Of a stretch of DNA of 64,000 bases, positions 31,947 to 43,343 are shown one piece after another. The position numbers and the translations under genes were made by a program. Origin of the DNA: Coccinella septempunctata (lineage: Eukaryota > Arthropoda > Insecta > Coleoptera > Coccinellidae). Location: contig NC_058194.1 of the NCBI RefSeq assembly GCF_907165205.1, positions 5,183,730 to 5,247,729 of the forward strand, in the 5' to 3' direction. Every line of letters begins with the position of its first letter. Positions within the stretch are counted from its first letter, which is position 1. Below the pieces are notes generated by a model that worked only from the letters and a program-made list of their open reading frames with translations, ran no database searches and was not told the DNA's origin.

Positions 31947-33411
31947 CGAGCGCCAGCTATTCTTTAAGGGAAAATAGCAAACCTACCCTGGTAGCTATTA
32001 GCCGAAGAAAAGGTTCCTCGGTGTCTGGGGTGTTAGCGACAACCAGTGAAAGTCAAAACCAACGCACACAAATTATATTTGTCGACTCGAACAAGGAAAC
32101 ACAAATGGCACTATTATAGTGAATTCACAGAACAAAACGGACGGAATGAAACAGGATCCGAACCTAAGACGTACAAGTACCGTACAAGTATCGGACTTCA
32201 GCCAGGTTAGTGGATGAAAAATGACGACACAGAATTACGACGGCTCACCCTTATGAGCGTTCGGCACTCTCCGTGTATCCACACCAGCAGAGTGCTTGCC
32301 TAACCGTAGGGGTGAACACATGAACGAGAGGGAAAAAAAAGGAAAGTGAGGAAAGGGTGAGCCACCCCAATTTGCCTTCGGTACCCCCGGGTATCCACAC
32401 CAGCAGGGTACTTTAATGACAGTAGGGGTGGACTGGAAAGAGGAGAAGGGAAAAAAAAGTGAGGGAAGGGTGAGCCACCCCAAAGTGCCTTCGGTACCCC
32501 CGGGTATCCACACCAACAGGGTACTTTAATGACAGTAGGGATGGACTGGAAAGAGGAGAAGGGAAAAAAAAGTGAGGGAAGGGTGAGCCACCCCAAAGTG
32601 CCTTCGGTACCCATGGGTATCCACACCAACAGGGTACTTTAATGACAGTAGGGGTGGAACTCAGACTGTGGCATAGAAGTGGTGAAGATGGGAGCTGAAG
32701 TTCCAACAGTAAATATAAAAAAAGGAGTGTGTCTTACCTCTGGATTCTATTCGGCCACTTACACTCGTGAAACAAAAAGAAATCGCCGAAATAGAGTGAA
32801 TAAGAAAGAAAAGAAAATTGAAATTCTGAATGTTGAAAACGAAACTGAAAAGAAATCTTCTAATCAAATTTAACGGCGGAAATCTAATTTATTACGGCGC
32901 ACGGCATTAGTCGTAGGCAATTAATCGTAAGTCAGCAAATTTTCGTAAGTGACAACAGGCGAATTAAGTGACAGCAAGTTCTCGTAAGTGAAGTGGCCTG
33001 CGGTGGAACATCTGATTTTATAAACCCACAGGGGGGGTGCGGAAATCAGATGTTCCCCGACTGTCGAAATCCGGTAAAATTCTCGTCGATGAAGACGTCT
33101 TAATTTCGACTTATCTGTGCTAGCGAACGAAAAACACGGTTATCATTCAATTCAGGATGTTGTATACGGTGCGACATCGTTTTTTCAGAAATGAAAACGG
33201 AATAAAAACGGTGCGGAATGTTTATAATTCCGAACGATGTCGGAATCCTGAATTGAAAATTTGAAAGGATTTTTTCTGAAAATTACGATGTCGGAATCCT
33301 GAATTGGAAATTTGAAAGGATTTTTTCTGAAAATTAATTCAAAAATAAAATTATGTAAATGAAACAAACAGGAGTATTCTAAAATGAGGGGGTAGGTTTG
33401 AAAACTATCCT
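31947..33411. mobile_element. Unclassified 1.47-kb insertion in the mariner-like element
   Basis: The transposase reading stops at about 33411 and resumes at about 31946. The inserted sequence begins TGTAATGC and ends CTCTCGTTACA, so it has TG...CA ends and 5-bp inverted tips, which would suit a solo LTR. A convincing target duplication was not seen. It contains a 113-bp minisatellite (32241-32665) and a 50-bp direct repeat (GATGTCGGAATCCTGAATTG at about 33235 and 33287). No coding motif. Confidence 0.5.
32241..32665. repeat. 113-bp minisatellite
   Basis: GGGTGAGCCACCCC starts units at 32355, 32468 and 32581, a strict period of 113. A more diverged unit precedes them from 32241. The units are GC-rich and differ by a few bases (CCCCCGGGT versus CCCATGGGT). 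Long minus-strand frames over it simply restate the repeat. Confidence 0.9.
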
Positions 33412-33679
33412 CTCGTTACAGGGCTTTGAGATGGACGATAATGTACATAAACCATAAAATTCACGTAATTTTCTAAAAACACTTTTCACAGTACGCTGAT
33501 TTTCATGAAATAATTTAACAAGTTGAACGCGTTGTCTCATCGTGTATGAAGCCATTTTTATAAATTTCGTACATCGTACTTTTCAAATGTCAAAATACCC
33601 AGACGAATTCGGTGCGCCATCTATATTTTATTCATTCTTAAAAACAACCCTCAATTTGAAACACCCTTTATTATATATA

Positions 33680-33968
33680 ATTATGAATTTTGGGATGAAG
33701 ACTTGGTTTTTTAAAAAAACACTTTATTTACAATAGAGAATATTTGGATATTCTGTGTAAATTATGACTATCGACTAAGGCTCTAGATCTATTTCTTCAA
33801 TGAAGGCAAGGAAGAAGATGCTTTTATACAAATATCTTATCTATAGGATGTGACTCAGCACTGCAGGTGTTCACTGCTGACTTTGCAGGCTGCAACATAG
33901 TCATATACAAAGCTTATGGTAAATCTGGATAAGTTACATTGAATTAATATGGGGTGCGATTACATAAT
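33680..33968 (-). repeat. 3' LTR of errantivirus-type Gypsy element (289 bp)
   Basis: In plus reading it runs from ATTATGAATTTTGGG to GCGATTACATAAT. The same sequence, split by a LINE, lies at 42197-42350 plus 46256-46382. On the minus strand it is preceded by a purine tract (AAAGGGGGGAGGA), the polypurine primer. The outermost flanks are TATA on both sides, a 4-bp target duplication of the size used by this group. The two LTRs differ by a small indel near 33755. Confidence 0.85.
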
Positions 33969-35483
33969 TCCTCCCCCCTTTGGATAAAGGTATCACCTCT
34001 TTGAGGTGTAGCTTTAAAATTATGAAAAACTTTACAAATTACCCAAATAACTAAAATTATTATAAGAATCAAAATAATCATAAATGTTGATATCGATGAA
34101 TTCCATTTCCAGTCTTCAATTTCTTCTAGCTGGATATCTGGAATCTCTTCATCCTTGACGTTGAAGTCTTCTTTCTCTTCTTCCTTGGAGTGATTAGTAA
34201 AAAATGTAGGTTTTGGTAGAACGATGTATTTTTCCTCGTTTTTAACTTGAATGGGGTAAATTTCCTTTCGATTGTTACTAATGGTACACTTGGACTGGAT
34301 TATAGCCATTGGCGGGGTAAAATGATACTTTGTCTGCTGTGGGCATTTTTCTTGAATTTCCAAATTATTAATCGATAAAATATTTCCATCTTCCAATGTT
34401 TTTAAATTTGGTGCTGAGGGTGATTCTCTTCTGGGACAGCTTTCTAAATGAGTTTTCGAAACATTTTTCATGCATTCTGGAGGCCTGTCGAGGGAATCTT
34501 GATCACAGAGGTAGTCTTCCTCTACTTGATGACATTGTTTCGTGGACCATCTTAGTTCTTCGTCTCGAGTGAGCATATAGGGGTTTGTGAAAGGAAGGGA
34601 CAAATTCCGTTGAGGGATATAGTAAAACTTGTATAGATTATATTTTTCCTCATAAACCGTTGGAATTGAAATTAGAAATAACAATGTTTTTTCTTTAAAA
34701 ATGACTTTGGTATGACATATCTGAAAATAATCTTTTAAATGATGCATTGGAATGATAGTATCGTTTTTGACAATTTCCGCAAATTTTGTGTAAGGGAGAA
34801 TAGATTCATGCAGGATGTGCAATCTTGCAAAGCTCACTGCTGTTTGAATCTCATCCAAAATATTTTTGATGTCTAATTTCAAAAGTCATGAGATGCATTT
34901 GTTCAATACGTTCTAATTGAGGTACAGTACGAAGCAATTTGAAATTTTCAGTTAATTTCTGAAATTTATTAATGTACTTATTTTTCAAGTCATTTATAAT
35001 AGTAGCAATTTGTTTTTGATTCCTCATAAGTGTCTCTCCGTTTTTCTTTATACTTTCAAAATAACTTTGGTAAAGCTCTTCGTCATCAGAATCTAATAAT
35101 CCAAATAATATCTTTGATATCTTGCCTCCAACATTAATCAATCCTCTTTTTTCTCGAATTCTCTGAGTTAAAAGTTCTTCTAATATTTTTACATTCATTA
35201 AATTTGAATGCTGTAAATACTGGTAATGTGCTCTCTGAGAAAACCCTAGTTGTTTATTGTTGAAATGATCAATCTCTTTTTGATATTTGAGTATTAAATC
35301 TTCAATTTGGCTCAAATCAATATGATAAATCAATTGTATATGCCTTTTTGTATTATAGGCTTTTCCTAATAAAATTGGAAGAATATTATTTTCTAAGGGA
35401 ATAATTGTGGGGTTCGTTATTGATTCTACTGCCTCGAGTATTATGAAAATAAATGTGACGTATTTCATCTTGATCTGAAACAA
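33944..35483 (-). pseudogene. env: Errantivirus env-like gene, frameshifted
   Basis: Two overlapping minus frames make up an envelope-like gene. The upstream one (35483-34851, 210 aa) starts with a hydrophobic signal-type segment, has a furin-type basic site (REKR, about residues 110-113) and, right after it, the Gly-rich stretch typical of insect errantivirus envelope proteins. The downstream one (34882-33944, 312 aa) carries the rest and a strong transmembrane segment about 45 residues from the end; it finishes inside the LTR. The frame change lies near 34870, so no complete product can be made from this copy. Order after pol and overlap with the 3' LTR fit Gypsy/17.6/ZAM-like elements. Confidence 0.8.
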
Positions 35484-35492
35484 AATATTTAA

Positions 35493-36421
35493 CTACTTTT
35501 TCCTTTGTTTTGAAATTTTCTTATAATAAATGTGTTTATTTTTATTATCCTGAATTCTATGTGTATCGATTTCGCGAATATCTACTTTTTTGTATACGGG
35601 ATCGAGTTTACGCGTTATTGGATTTTTGATGAAAGTGGGGTTCTCATTTAATTCATAGGTACTTTTTGCTGAACGTTTTTCATTTAATTTATCTAACTTT
35701 TCGGTTGCCCTCTTTTGATTTTTCTCCAAGTGTTTCGTTATATCATTTAAATTCTCAATATAATTCTCAACGTAATTTTGAATTTTCCTGTTGTGAGTTT
35801 GTTCGATTGGTAAAGAATAATTTAGATCTGCTTTTATTATTTGCATGGGTGTTAATTCTAGGCTAGAATGATTTGAATTATTATAACTGAACAAAGCTTG
35901 TGCCAATTTACTTTGGAATGTTGAGTTTTTAGATTCAATAGTTCTCATTTGTTCGATCAGGGTTGAATGGAATCTTTCTACTAGAGCGTTTGAATTAGTA
36001 TTGTAATTAGTAATATAATGAATTTCTATTTGATGGACTTAGCAAAAATCTTTTACTACGCTATTTTTAAATTCAAGTCCGTTGTCACAGGTTATTTTTA
36101 TAGGAATGCCATAATGACTGAAAAACATTATTAATTTATCTACAATTTCTGTTCCCGTTTTCTGAAATAAAGGGTAACACTGACCCAACCTTGAAAATGA
36201 GTCTATAATGCTCAAACAATAATTTTGTCCAAATCTTATAGTATCACAATAAATATGTGTGAAAGGTTTTGATCCTATCGGGTTTGGTTTAAACTGTAAT
36301 TCAATGGGTGTTCTTTCGTACTTATTCTTTTGACAAATTTCACATGCATTAATATAATTCTGAACATCTTTATTCATATTCGGCCAATAATACTTTTTTC
36401 TCAAACTTATTAAATTTTCTC
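35493..36421 (-). pseudogene. Errantivirus integrase (core and C-terminus)
   Basis: This is the part of pol downstream of the piggyBac insertion. It has the CX2C half of the zinc finger (ACEICQ), the first catalytic Asp in IYCDTIR and the second in CDNGLEF. An in-frame TAA at 36039-36041 then interrupts, after which the frame continues to the Glu-containing helix and a basic C-terminal tail ending at 35493. The His half of the zinc finger lies on the other side of the insertion, at about 37600. Lesions: one nonsense codon and one transposon. Confidence 0.85.
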
Positions 36422-36425
36422 TTAA

Positions 36426-37574
36426 CCCTTTATAGCCTCGTGTGACATTTCTGTAACAAACCTTAATAATCCTTCTAAAATGTATACTCAACATTTGAGT
36501 TCATTCAAATCAGTACCACAGTATTATAACATACCACACTGAACATTTAAGTATCAAATATAAATCACAGGAGGTATAATTTGATGCATTAAGCGGGTTT
36601 GAATTTCGTGCGTTGATGAAAGTGACAAGAAAAAACATTTTGGAAGTTTGAATTTTATGAAAATACACTAAAAGTGTATAAAATTGTATTGTTTTCGTCG
36701 AAACCTATAGGGAAGTGATTGATTTTGTTCATATATCGTTACCAAAGCATATTTTTGCGTTTTTATGTGCAAAACGTAACTTTATATGTTTGTAACATTT
36801 CTGTCACATTGAGTGACGATTGAAATATTATTTGGAACTAAAGTATGTGGATATTCATGTAAAATTGGTGATGACAGCGTTCTTGACCCAGATTTTCAGC
36901 CGTTATTAGAAGAAAAAATTTCAACTTTTATCTGAGTGTGAAAAAGATACTGCAGTATCTTCTTCCAGATTCAATAATTGAAAAATCTGAACGCAGTGAG
37001 CCTATTGCTGGCCCCTCGTCTGCATATCCTGGACAGCAAGGTAGCCATTCGAATAAAGCTTCCACTAATCAAAGGCAAAAAAAGCGGCAACTACAATGGA
37101 AGAACAAGACCTAGTTCTTCACGACCAGCAGTTAGGATTTACCAGAAATACTACTTTACCGCCTACTTTATTGGAGCTTGATACACCAATTCAATTTTTC
37201 CTATATTTTTTTTTAAAGAATTGAACTTTTATTACAGAACAAACAAATCTTTGCATAATACAAAAAAAAACCAATCCTTTCAAATTACCAATACCAATAT
37301 CCAGCAGTTTATTGGTGCAACTTATATAATGTCATTGATTCAATTGCCAAGGGTAATCGGTTATTGGAACACATCTTCCTTCCATACCTCATAAGTGTAT
37401 TTTCTTTTAGTTTCACTCAATGTTACAGTAATGTTACACTCCCTAAATTGTCAAATAAATAAATATGTAATTATGAATATTTTTTAATTTTTGAGAAATA
37501 CGTGTTTTTTTATTTGTTAAAACCTATCATATGCTAAAGTGATTTAAAATTTTATGACCTTGGGCTACAAAGGG
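36426..37574 (+). mobile_element. piggyBac-like element, deletion derivative, at a TTAA site
   Basis: The element is bounded by TTAA at 36422-36425 and 37575-37578 and has ends CCCTTTATAGCC and GGCTACAAAGGG (11 of 12 match). On the plus strand the interior reads pieces of a piggyBac transposase: DPDFQPLLEE (about 36890), LPPTLLELDTPIQFFLYFF (about 37160-37215), TEQTNL (about 37230) and QQFIGATYIMSLIQLPRV (about 37300-37355). Frames break several times and the DDD catalytic part is missing. Removing the element and one TTAA would rejoin the errantivirus pol frame, the normal mark of a piggyBac insertion. Confidence 0.85.
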
Positions 37575-37578
37575 TTAA

Positions 37579-40470
37579 GCCACGATGAATAGTCTTGGTT
37601 TCATGATATTGTTGAATTCTCAAAAGTCGTTCTTCTTTATCTTCTATATCTTCTAGCAAAATATTTGAAATTTTTAAATTGAGGGTTTTATAATCGAATT
37701 TATTCTGTAAAATGTTTATAAAAGGTTTTTCTAATTCCTGAGACGCAAAATATATTGTGTATGACATTTTGGGTTTTTCTTTAATAAACTGAAAAATATC
37801 TTTATCAATTGAATTAATGGACACTCTAATTCTGAGTTTATCTCCAAATAATTTAATTTTCGTAACATTAAAATTCGATGCTGTTTTGAAAATAATTTGT
37901 AACGGAGAGGCATTTACGCTTCTTTCAGTGTATGGAATTTCTAAAATGGGGTTTTCAATACCACTGCGAACTGTGACATCGCTATGTATAATAACATTTC
38001 CTGTTTTTAATTCACTTAAAACTTCATTATCTGAAACTGGTAATTCCTCATAAGGGTTAGTTAAAAGATCAACACATTCGTCTAGTTCATCATCTGATAT
38101 GTGATTAATCAAAGAAATTTCGTCATCTTCGATTCCATTAAACTCTTCAATATACTCATTTTTTGATCTTGATAAATAATAGATAACTACATTGATTTTT
38201 GATTGGTTAAAAATATATTTGATCATATTGAAAATGCATGACCATTCTAGTCTATCTAAACCACTTGCTAATCGCGGTAATGCTAAATATTTTTCATTAT
38301 TATATTCACACAATTCTTTAAGCTTGATTAGACATTCAAAAACATTTTCATAATTAGGTTTATTAAAGTAAAATTCTTTTGTTATTAAATAATAAATATT
38401 CTTATTGTCTTTTCTGATAGACGCGAATTCACAAATACCCTTATTTTGTGACTTTAATTCATCTACATTTCCGTATTTATTTTTGAAAATTGACGCGATT
38501 CCTTTACTCATTTCTAGATCTCTAGATACACAGTGTGCAAGTGAATACTGTTTCGGAGCTTTAAATAAATTACCTTCTGTTTCTTTAACATTATTTGATT
38601 CGGGAATATCATTATTTTCATTTAATTTCAAAAAGTTTTCATACGTTTTCTCATTTTCAGATTTCCATATAATTCTACTTAATGCATCGGCATTATTCAT
38701 CGATCCTTTTCTATACTTGATTTCATAATCGTATTCTTCTAACTTGATTCTCCAGCGCATTAATCTTGAATTCGGTTCTTTTAACGAAAATAGCCAAATT
38801 AATGGTTTATGATCTGTATAGATCGTGAATTTCCTTCCGTAGAGGTATGGTCGAAAATGCTTACATGACAAAACAATTGATAATAATTCTTTTTCAATTG
38901 TGCTATATCGAGTTTCAGCGGGATTTAGAGTACGACTTGCGTAGGCGATCGGAAGATCATCAGGTGGTTCTCCTTGAGATAAAACTGAACCTATCGCAAA
39001 ACCTGACGCATCAGTTGTCAAAACAAAAGAAGCATTAAAATCGGGATATCGGAGTATTGGGTGATTCAATAAATTATTTTTGCATAATTCAAAGGATTCA
39101 ATGTAATCAGAATTATCAATATTAATTTTTGCATTCTTCTTCAAACACATTGTCAATGGTTTGGTAATTTTTGCAAAATTGGGAATGAATTTTCTGTAGT
39201 ATCCTATAAGACCAAGGAAAGATTTAATTTCCTTCTCTGTTTTAGGAATAGGATAATTTTGAATAGCTTCTAACTTATTTGGATTTGGTTTGATTCCTTC
39301 AGGTGTAATCACATGACCAAGAAATTCAATTTCTGTTTTAAAGAAATGACATTTATCTAACTGAATTTTCAGATTTTCTGATGCAAGTGTTTCTAGAATA
39401 TTATGGATATCAGCTAAATGCTGTTCAATAGTTTCTGAAAATATAATTATATCATCCATATAAATATAGCATATCTTTCCAATAAAATTTTTCAAAATTT
39501 CGTTCATTAATCTCTGAAAAGTTGCTGGCGCATTCTTAAGTCCGAAAGGCATTCTTAAAAACTCATAATGTCCGTTTTCGACAGTAAAAGCAGTTTTTTC
39601 AATCGAACTTTCATCCAACTCTATTTGATGAAATCCGGATGCTAAATCTAAGGTTGTGAAATATTTTTTGTTACCGAGTTTGTCTAAGATAGAGTCAATT
39701 TGTGGTAATGGATACTTATCGTCAATAGTTTTTTCATTTAACTTTCTATAATCTATGGCCATACGCCATTTAGTTTTTCCGGATAAATCCTGTTTTTTAG
39801 GAACAATTACTACGGGAAATGACCAAGGAGATATACTCGGTCTGATTATTTTCTTTTCTAATAAATCTTCAATTTGGTTTTTCACCTCTTCACGATGAAT
39901 CTCTGGATAACGATAAATTTTAGAGTGAACTGGATTTTCATCGATCGTTCTAATTCTGTGTTTAATTTTACTTGAAAAATTCAATGGTTGACCCGGCAAT
40001 TGAAGGACTTTATCATTGGTTTGAAAGATTTTGATAAGTTGACTTTTTATTTTGGGTTCTAAGTGACTCAAATCTATAGGAATTCTTGTTGGATTTTGAC
40101 AAACTTGTTGATATTTAAAAGGGATTTGACAAAAATCATTTTCTAAAACCATATTTTTGAAATCAATTCTCACATCGTATTTATTGAGAAAATCTGCTCC
40201 TATGAAACCATCATAATTTTTATGAAATTTATAAAGAACAAAGGGATGACAATCATTCATTTTTAATTCGGAAAATAAAGGCAATGAAACTTTTTCGTTT
40301 GACGTTTGAGATCTGAAACATGCATTAAGGGTGGTATCTTCTCTAAAAATATTTTCTTCAAAATTATTATAAGCGAATTTTGGATCAATTAGGCAAACTG
40401 AACATCCACTATCAATCAATAATTTACACTTCGGATATTCAAATCCTACATAGGGTAATTGGTTATGATA
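37579..40470 (-). CDS. pol: Errantivirus pol: protease, reverse transcriptase, RNase H and start of integrase
   Basis: A single open frame of about 950 codons. The protease DSG triad is at the very start (IDSGCSV, about 40410). The RT has KTKWRMAIDYRKLN, the LDLASGFHQIEL block, and the catalytic YMDD at 39451-39462. RNase H follows with TDASGFAIGSVLSQGE, then the TDHKPL and DALSR words. A long integrase-proximal linker ends in a His-containing HETKTIHRG, where a piggyBac-like element (36426-37574) cuts the gene. The frame is open upstream of its first ATG to about 40470, in -1 relation to gag, as expected for Gag-Pol made by frameshifting. Apart from the insertion this block looks undamaged, suggesting a fairly recent copy. 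Confidence 0.9.
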
Positions 40471-40484
40471 TTCTAATGTTTGGT

Positions 40485-41581
40485 TTAAGTCAACGCGAGT
40501 TTTTCGGCTGATTGACGAAAATTTTGATTGGTTTGCATCTTTGACGTAGAAGGTTTTGATTGACTATAAAAATTCTCTTTTCGCTTTTCTTCTTCAGCGT
40601 GAGTCAATTCTTCGAACGTAAAATTAGGAATATTTTCATTACGATGATTATTAACATTTGGATAATTTTCATTGCGATTATTATAAAAGTTTCTTTGTGG
40701 ATTAACATTATATTGCGTGGAATAATTTGCTCGTTTCTGCGGGTAGTTTCTAGTCTGTATAGACATTTTTTCAGGCGGACTATTATTTCTATAATTAGGG
40801 TTAGGCTTGAAAACATTGATATTTGGATTTCGTTGTGGATTTGATCTTTCGAAAGTTTCGCGATATGAAGGATAATGAGTTTTCACTGGCCGCTGTTGAA
40901 TCTGAATCGGCTGAGACGGAAAATTTTGCTGATTATTATAAAATCTATTAAAATTATTTCTCGGCTGTTGATTGAACGAATAATTATTTCGGTACGTCGA
41001 TTGATAATTAAATGCTTTATTCGACGGTTGCATATTTTTGTTACGACGGCTCCTATCTAATAATTCATATTGTGCCATGTTGCACAAATAATCCTTCACG
41101 GCATTGACCGTTTCGTCGAAAGAAAGTGCATTATTGGTAATCAAATAGGTTCTCAATTCTACAGGGGCATTCGAAATTAACACGGTTTTACAAATTTTAT
41201 GAATATTAGATTTATAAATTTGCTTCTCTGGATCAGGCATTCAACCGGCATCAATTCTGTAATTTATTCTGATTTTCATTGCAATAATTTTATCAATGAA
41301 AGCTAATAAATCTTCAAATTATCAGGAACATCAGATGTAGAAACCTCAGCTAGGGCTCTATCAGTTAGTTTTGATTTAACGACAGCATAACAATAATTCT
41401 TTACTATTTGATTTTCATCCGCAAACATCAAGAGTTCGGAACTTTTAATGAAAGAATGAAGTTCATTTTCAATACCAGAAAATTTAGGCAAGAGCATACC
41501 AAATTTTTCAGCTAGTGATAAATCTATTCTCTCTTGTGCCATCTTATTTATTTTCTTTTTACGACCCCAAAAATATTTCAT
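40485..41581 (-). pseudogene. gag: Errantivirus gag, interrupted
   Basis: The N-terminal part is open from 41581 to 41303 and the C-terminal part from 41240 to 40485; frames differ between them and a stop lies near 41243, so gag is broken. The C-terminal half is rich in Asn, Gln, Arg and Tyr (many NN, QQ and RNN runs) and lacks a CCHC knuckle, as in gypsy-group Gag proteins. The pol frame begins near the gag stop. Confidence 0.75.
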
Positions 41582-41639
41582 CGACGTAATCGTGAAATAT
41601 AAAAATATTAAATATTATAAAGTAATTACGGTATCAAGA

Positions 41640-42196
41640 TAAATTATCAATATTAAAATAGTAATCTGTTTTTTCTCAATAAAGAAACCTAGGAAAAACT
41701 CTTTAGTGATCGGTTTTTGTTAAATATTATTGTATTAAATAATTGAAGTTTGGAATTTTGTAAAACTAATTTATTTAGTCAAATATAATAAAACGTTTCG
41801 GGTTCGGGCCATTTTTCAATCTTTATTTAATCAATTATTTAATACAATAATAAACTAATGGAATAAATATACCAACAAACAAAGTTTTTGTTAAAGAAAC
41901 CTAGGAAAAACTTTTTAGTGATCGGTTTTTTCAAAGAAACCTAGGAAAAACTATACAAGTTTACTAATTTTTCACCTGATTAGGGAAACTGGGGAGAAAT
42001 AGGAAATGCTCACCGATAGTCTTGAAGTCGTTGAGGTCGCAACTCCGTCAATCGGACTCTCTGGTCTTCTTCCACAGGTTCTTCAGGGTGTGCTTGATGG
42101 TTGAAACCAACAGGTATCTGATCTGGAGCTGGTACACTTGACTGGCACTATTCACTTCTTCTTCAGACCTGGCACAATCCCATCACCTCGTCGCCA
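41640..42196 (-). other. Errantivirus leader: primer-binding site and internal repeats
   Basis: Next to the LTR, TGGCGACGAGG (minus, ending at 42196) begins with the TGG expected of a tRNA primer site. The leader contains two longer copies and one partial copy of AAAGAAACCTAGGAAAAACT (about 41682, 41893 and 41934), each long copy followed by TTTAGTGATCGG. A 22-bp inverted repeat (TATTGTATTAAATAATTGA type) at about 41725-41746 and 41830-41851 encloses an apparently inserted 85-bp piece. The gypsy leader is known for repeated insulator-protein sites; these repeats are not that motif. Confidence 0.65.
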
Positions 42197-42350
42197 ATTA
42201 TGAATTTTGGGATGAAGACTTGGTTTTTTAAAAAAACACTTTATTTACAATAGAGAATATTTGGATATTCTGTGATCTATCGACTAAGGCTCTAGATCTA
42301 TTTCTTCAATGAAGGCAAGGAAGAAGATGCTTTTATACAAATATCTTATC
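42197..42350 (-). repeat. 5' LTR of the errantivirus, part 1
   Basis: Matches the first half of the LTR at 33680 up to CAAATATCTTATC, where a LINE is inserted. Its inner edge abuts the primer-binding site. Confidence 0.85.
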
Positions 42351-42353
42351 ATT

Positions 42354-43343
42354 ATGCGTTCCGCCGTCATGTCGCGAGTACGAGGTATAACTTGCTCCCA
42401 ATGTTCTCTCAAGATTGATAGGTATGACGATCCTATCGATTGCAAGATTTGTACAAGCAGTTTTCATATCAAGTGTGTGAATGTATCTGTGGAAAATTTC
42501 AATAAAATGCGTGAGGATGGACCCATAACCAATTGGATCTGTGATCGGTGTGAAACTTCTTCGGGATCCGCGGCTCTTCGAGGTGATTCATCCGAAATGG
42601 GTACTCCAATGAATGCCTTCATTAAAGGAGCAATTCAGGAGGCTCTTCATCCGCTGTATTCTGAAATAGCGAATTTGAAAAGCATAATAATCTCGCAGAA
42701 TGCTCAAATGAACGCACTTATCGAGGAAATTCAATCTTTAAAAAAGATCAATAACAACACTACATCTGTGATAACAGCCGACCGGAATTCCCTTGATGAT
42801 AAGAGTATGAAACACACGGAACCAAATTCAGGGGGCGTCGAACTGTCTGTTGATGTTTCTACGGAGTCGTCTCGACTTGATGAAGGGGCTCCTCGAATTG
42901 TGAATAAAAATGTAGGATCCCAGGATAAGGTCGGTGCTTCAGAATGGACAACTTTTAAATCTAAAAGGAAGAAGTCGATTCAAAACCGACACGAAATACC
43001 TTCTGATGTTCATAAACAAAGAAAACGCAGTAGTCTCATAATTGGATCATCTAAGACTACTACTCTTATCAGTGCACCCAAAAAATATCTATCCCATATT
43101 CATGTCTCTCGTCTTGATTCATCAACTACAGTCGATGATATAAATAAATTTCTTAACGGGTCTATTCCGAACTTCATATGCGAACAACTAAAGTCGAAAC
43201 AACCTGACATTTATTCTTCTTTCAAGTTGAGTTTTCCCTCAGAATATGTATCCCAATTGAATGATCCCACTTTCTGGCCCGAAGGTGTTACAGTGAAAAA
43301 AATTTTTTTAAGTCGGCGCCGAGCAGAACCTACAAGTTTGTGA
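42354..43343 (+). CDS. LINE ORF1 protein with PHD/RING-like zinc finger and coiled coil
   Basis: The N-terminus holds a Cys/His finger: CSQCSLKIDRYDDPIDCKIC, then HIKC and ICDRC, a PHD-like C4HC3 spacing. A helical segment (about residues 85-140) with IANLKSIIISQNAQMNALIE looks like a coiled coil for oligomerisation. A basic patch (KSKRKKS) and a C-terminal RNA-binding-type region follow. ORF1 proteins of CR1-type LINEs bind element RNA. The likely start is 42354 or 42369. The frame actually stays open upstream into the LTR, whose ATG at 42309 would add 15 foreign residues. The stop at 43341-43343 overlaps the ORF2 frame. Confidence 0.85.
   Translation: MRSAVMSRVRGITCSQCSLKIDRYDDPIDCKICTSSFHIKCVNVSVENFNKMREDGPITNWICDRCETSSGSAALRGDSSEMGTPMNAFIKGAIQEALHPLYSEIANLKSIIISQNAQMNALIEEIQSLKKINNNTTSVITADRNSLDDKSMKHTEPNSGGVELSVDVSTESSRLDEGAPRIVNKNVGSQDKVGASEWTTFKSKRKKSIQNRHEIPSDVHKQRKRSSLIIGSSKTTTLISAPKKYLSHIHVSRLDSSTTVDDINKFLNGSIPNFICEQLKSKQPDIYSSFKLSFPSEYVSQLNDPTFWPEGVTVKKIFLSRRRAEPTSL

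Larger units (their letters stand above)
30851..33666 (-). pseudogene. Mariner-like (DUF4817-type) transposon, multiply interrupted
   Basis: Ends GGGTGTTTCAAATT (30851-30864) and AATTTGAAACACCC (33653-33666) are perfect 14-bp inverted repeats. The minus strand codes the transposase start near 33556 (MASYTMRQRVQLVKLFHENQR), then after an insertion VGRIINKFQETGSV (about 31890-31930). After an internal deletion come the catalytic-domain words FPGRIISRNADVNW and LTPLDFFIWG (about 31700-31790), and at the C-terminus VCRVARGGHLADI (about 30965-31005). Several frameshifts and stops are present. Two insertions split it: 31017-31552 and about 31947-33411. Confidence 0.8.

Noticed and set aside
32235..32706. 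Three overlapping minus-strand frames of 93-109 codons
   Set aside because: They restate the 113-bp minisatellite in shifted frames, with no protein signature.
38405..39038. Plus-strand frames within the errantivirus pol
   Set aside because: Antisense shadows of a strongly supported pol frame.
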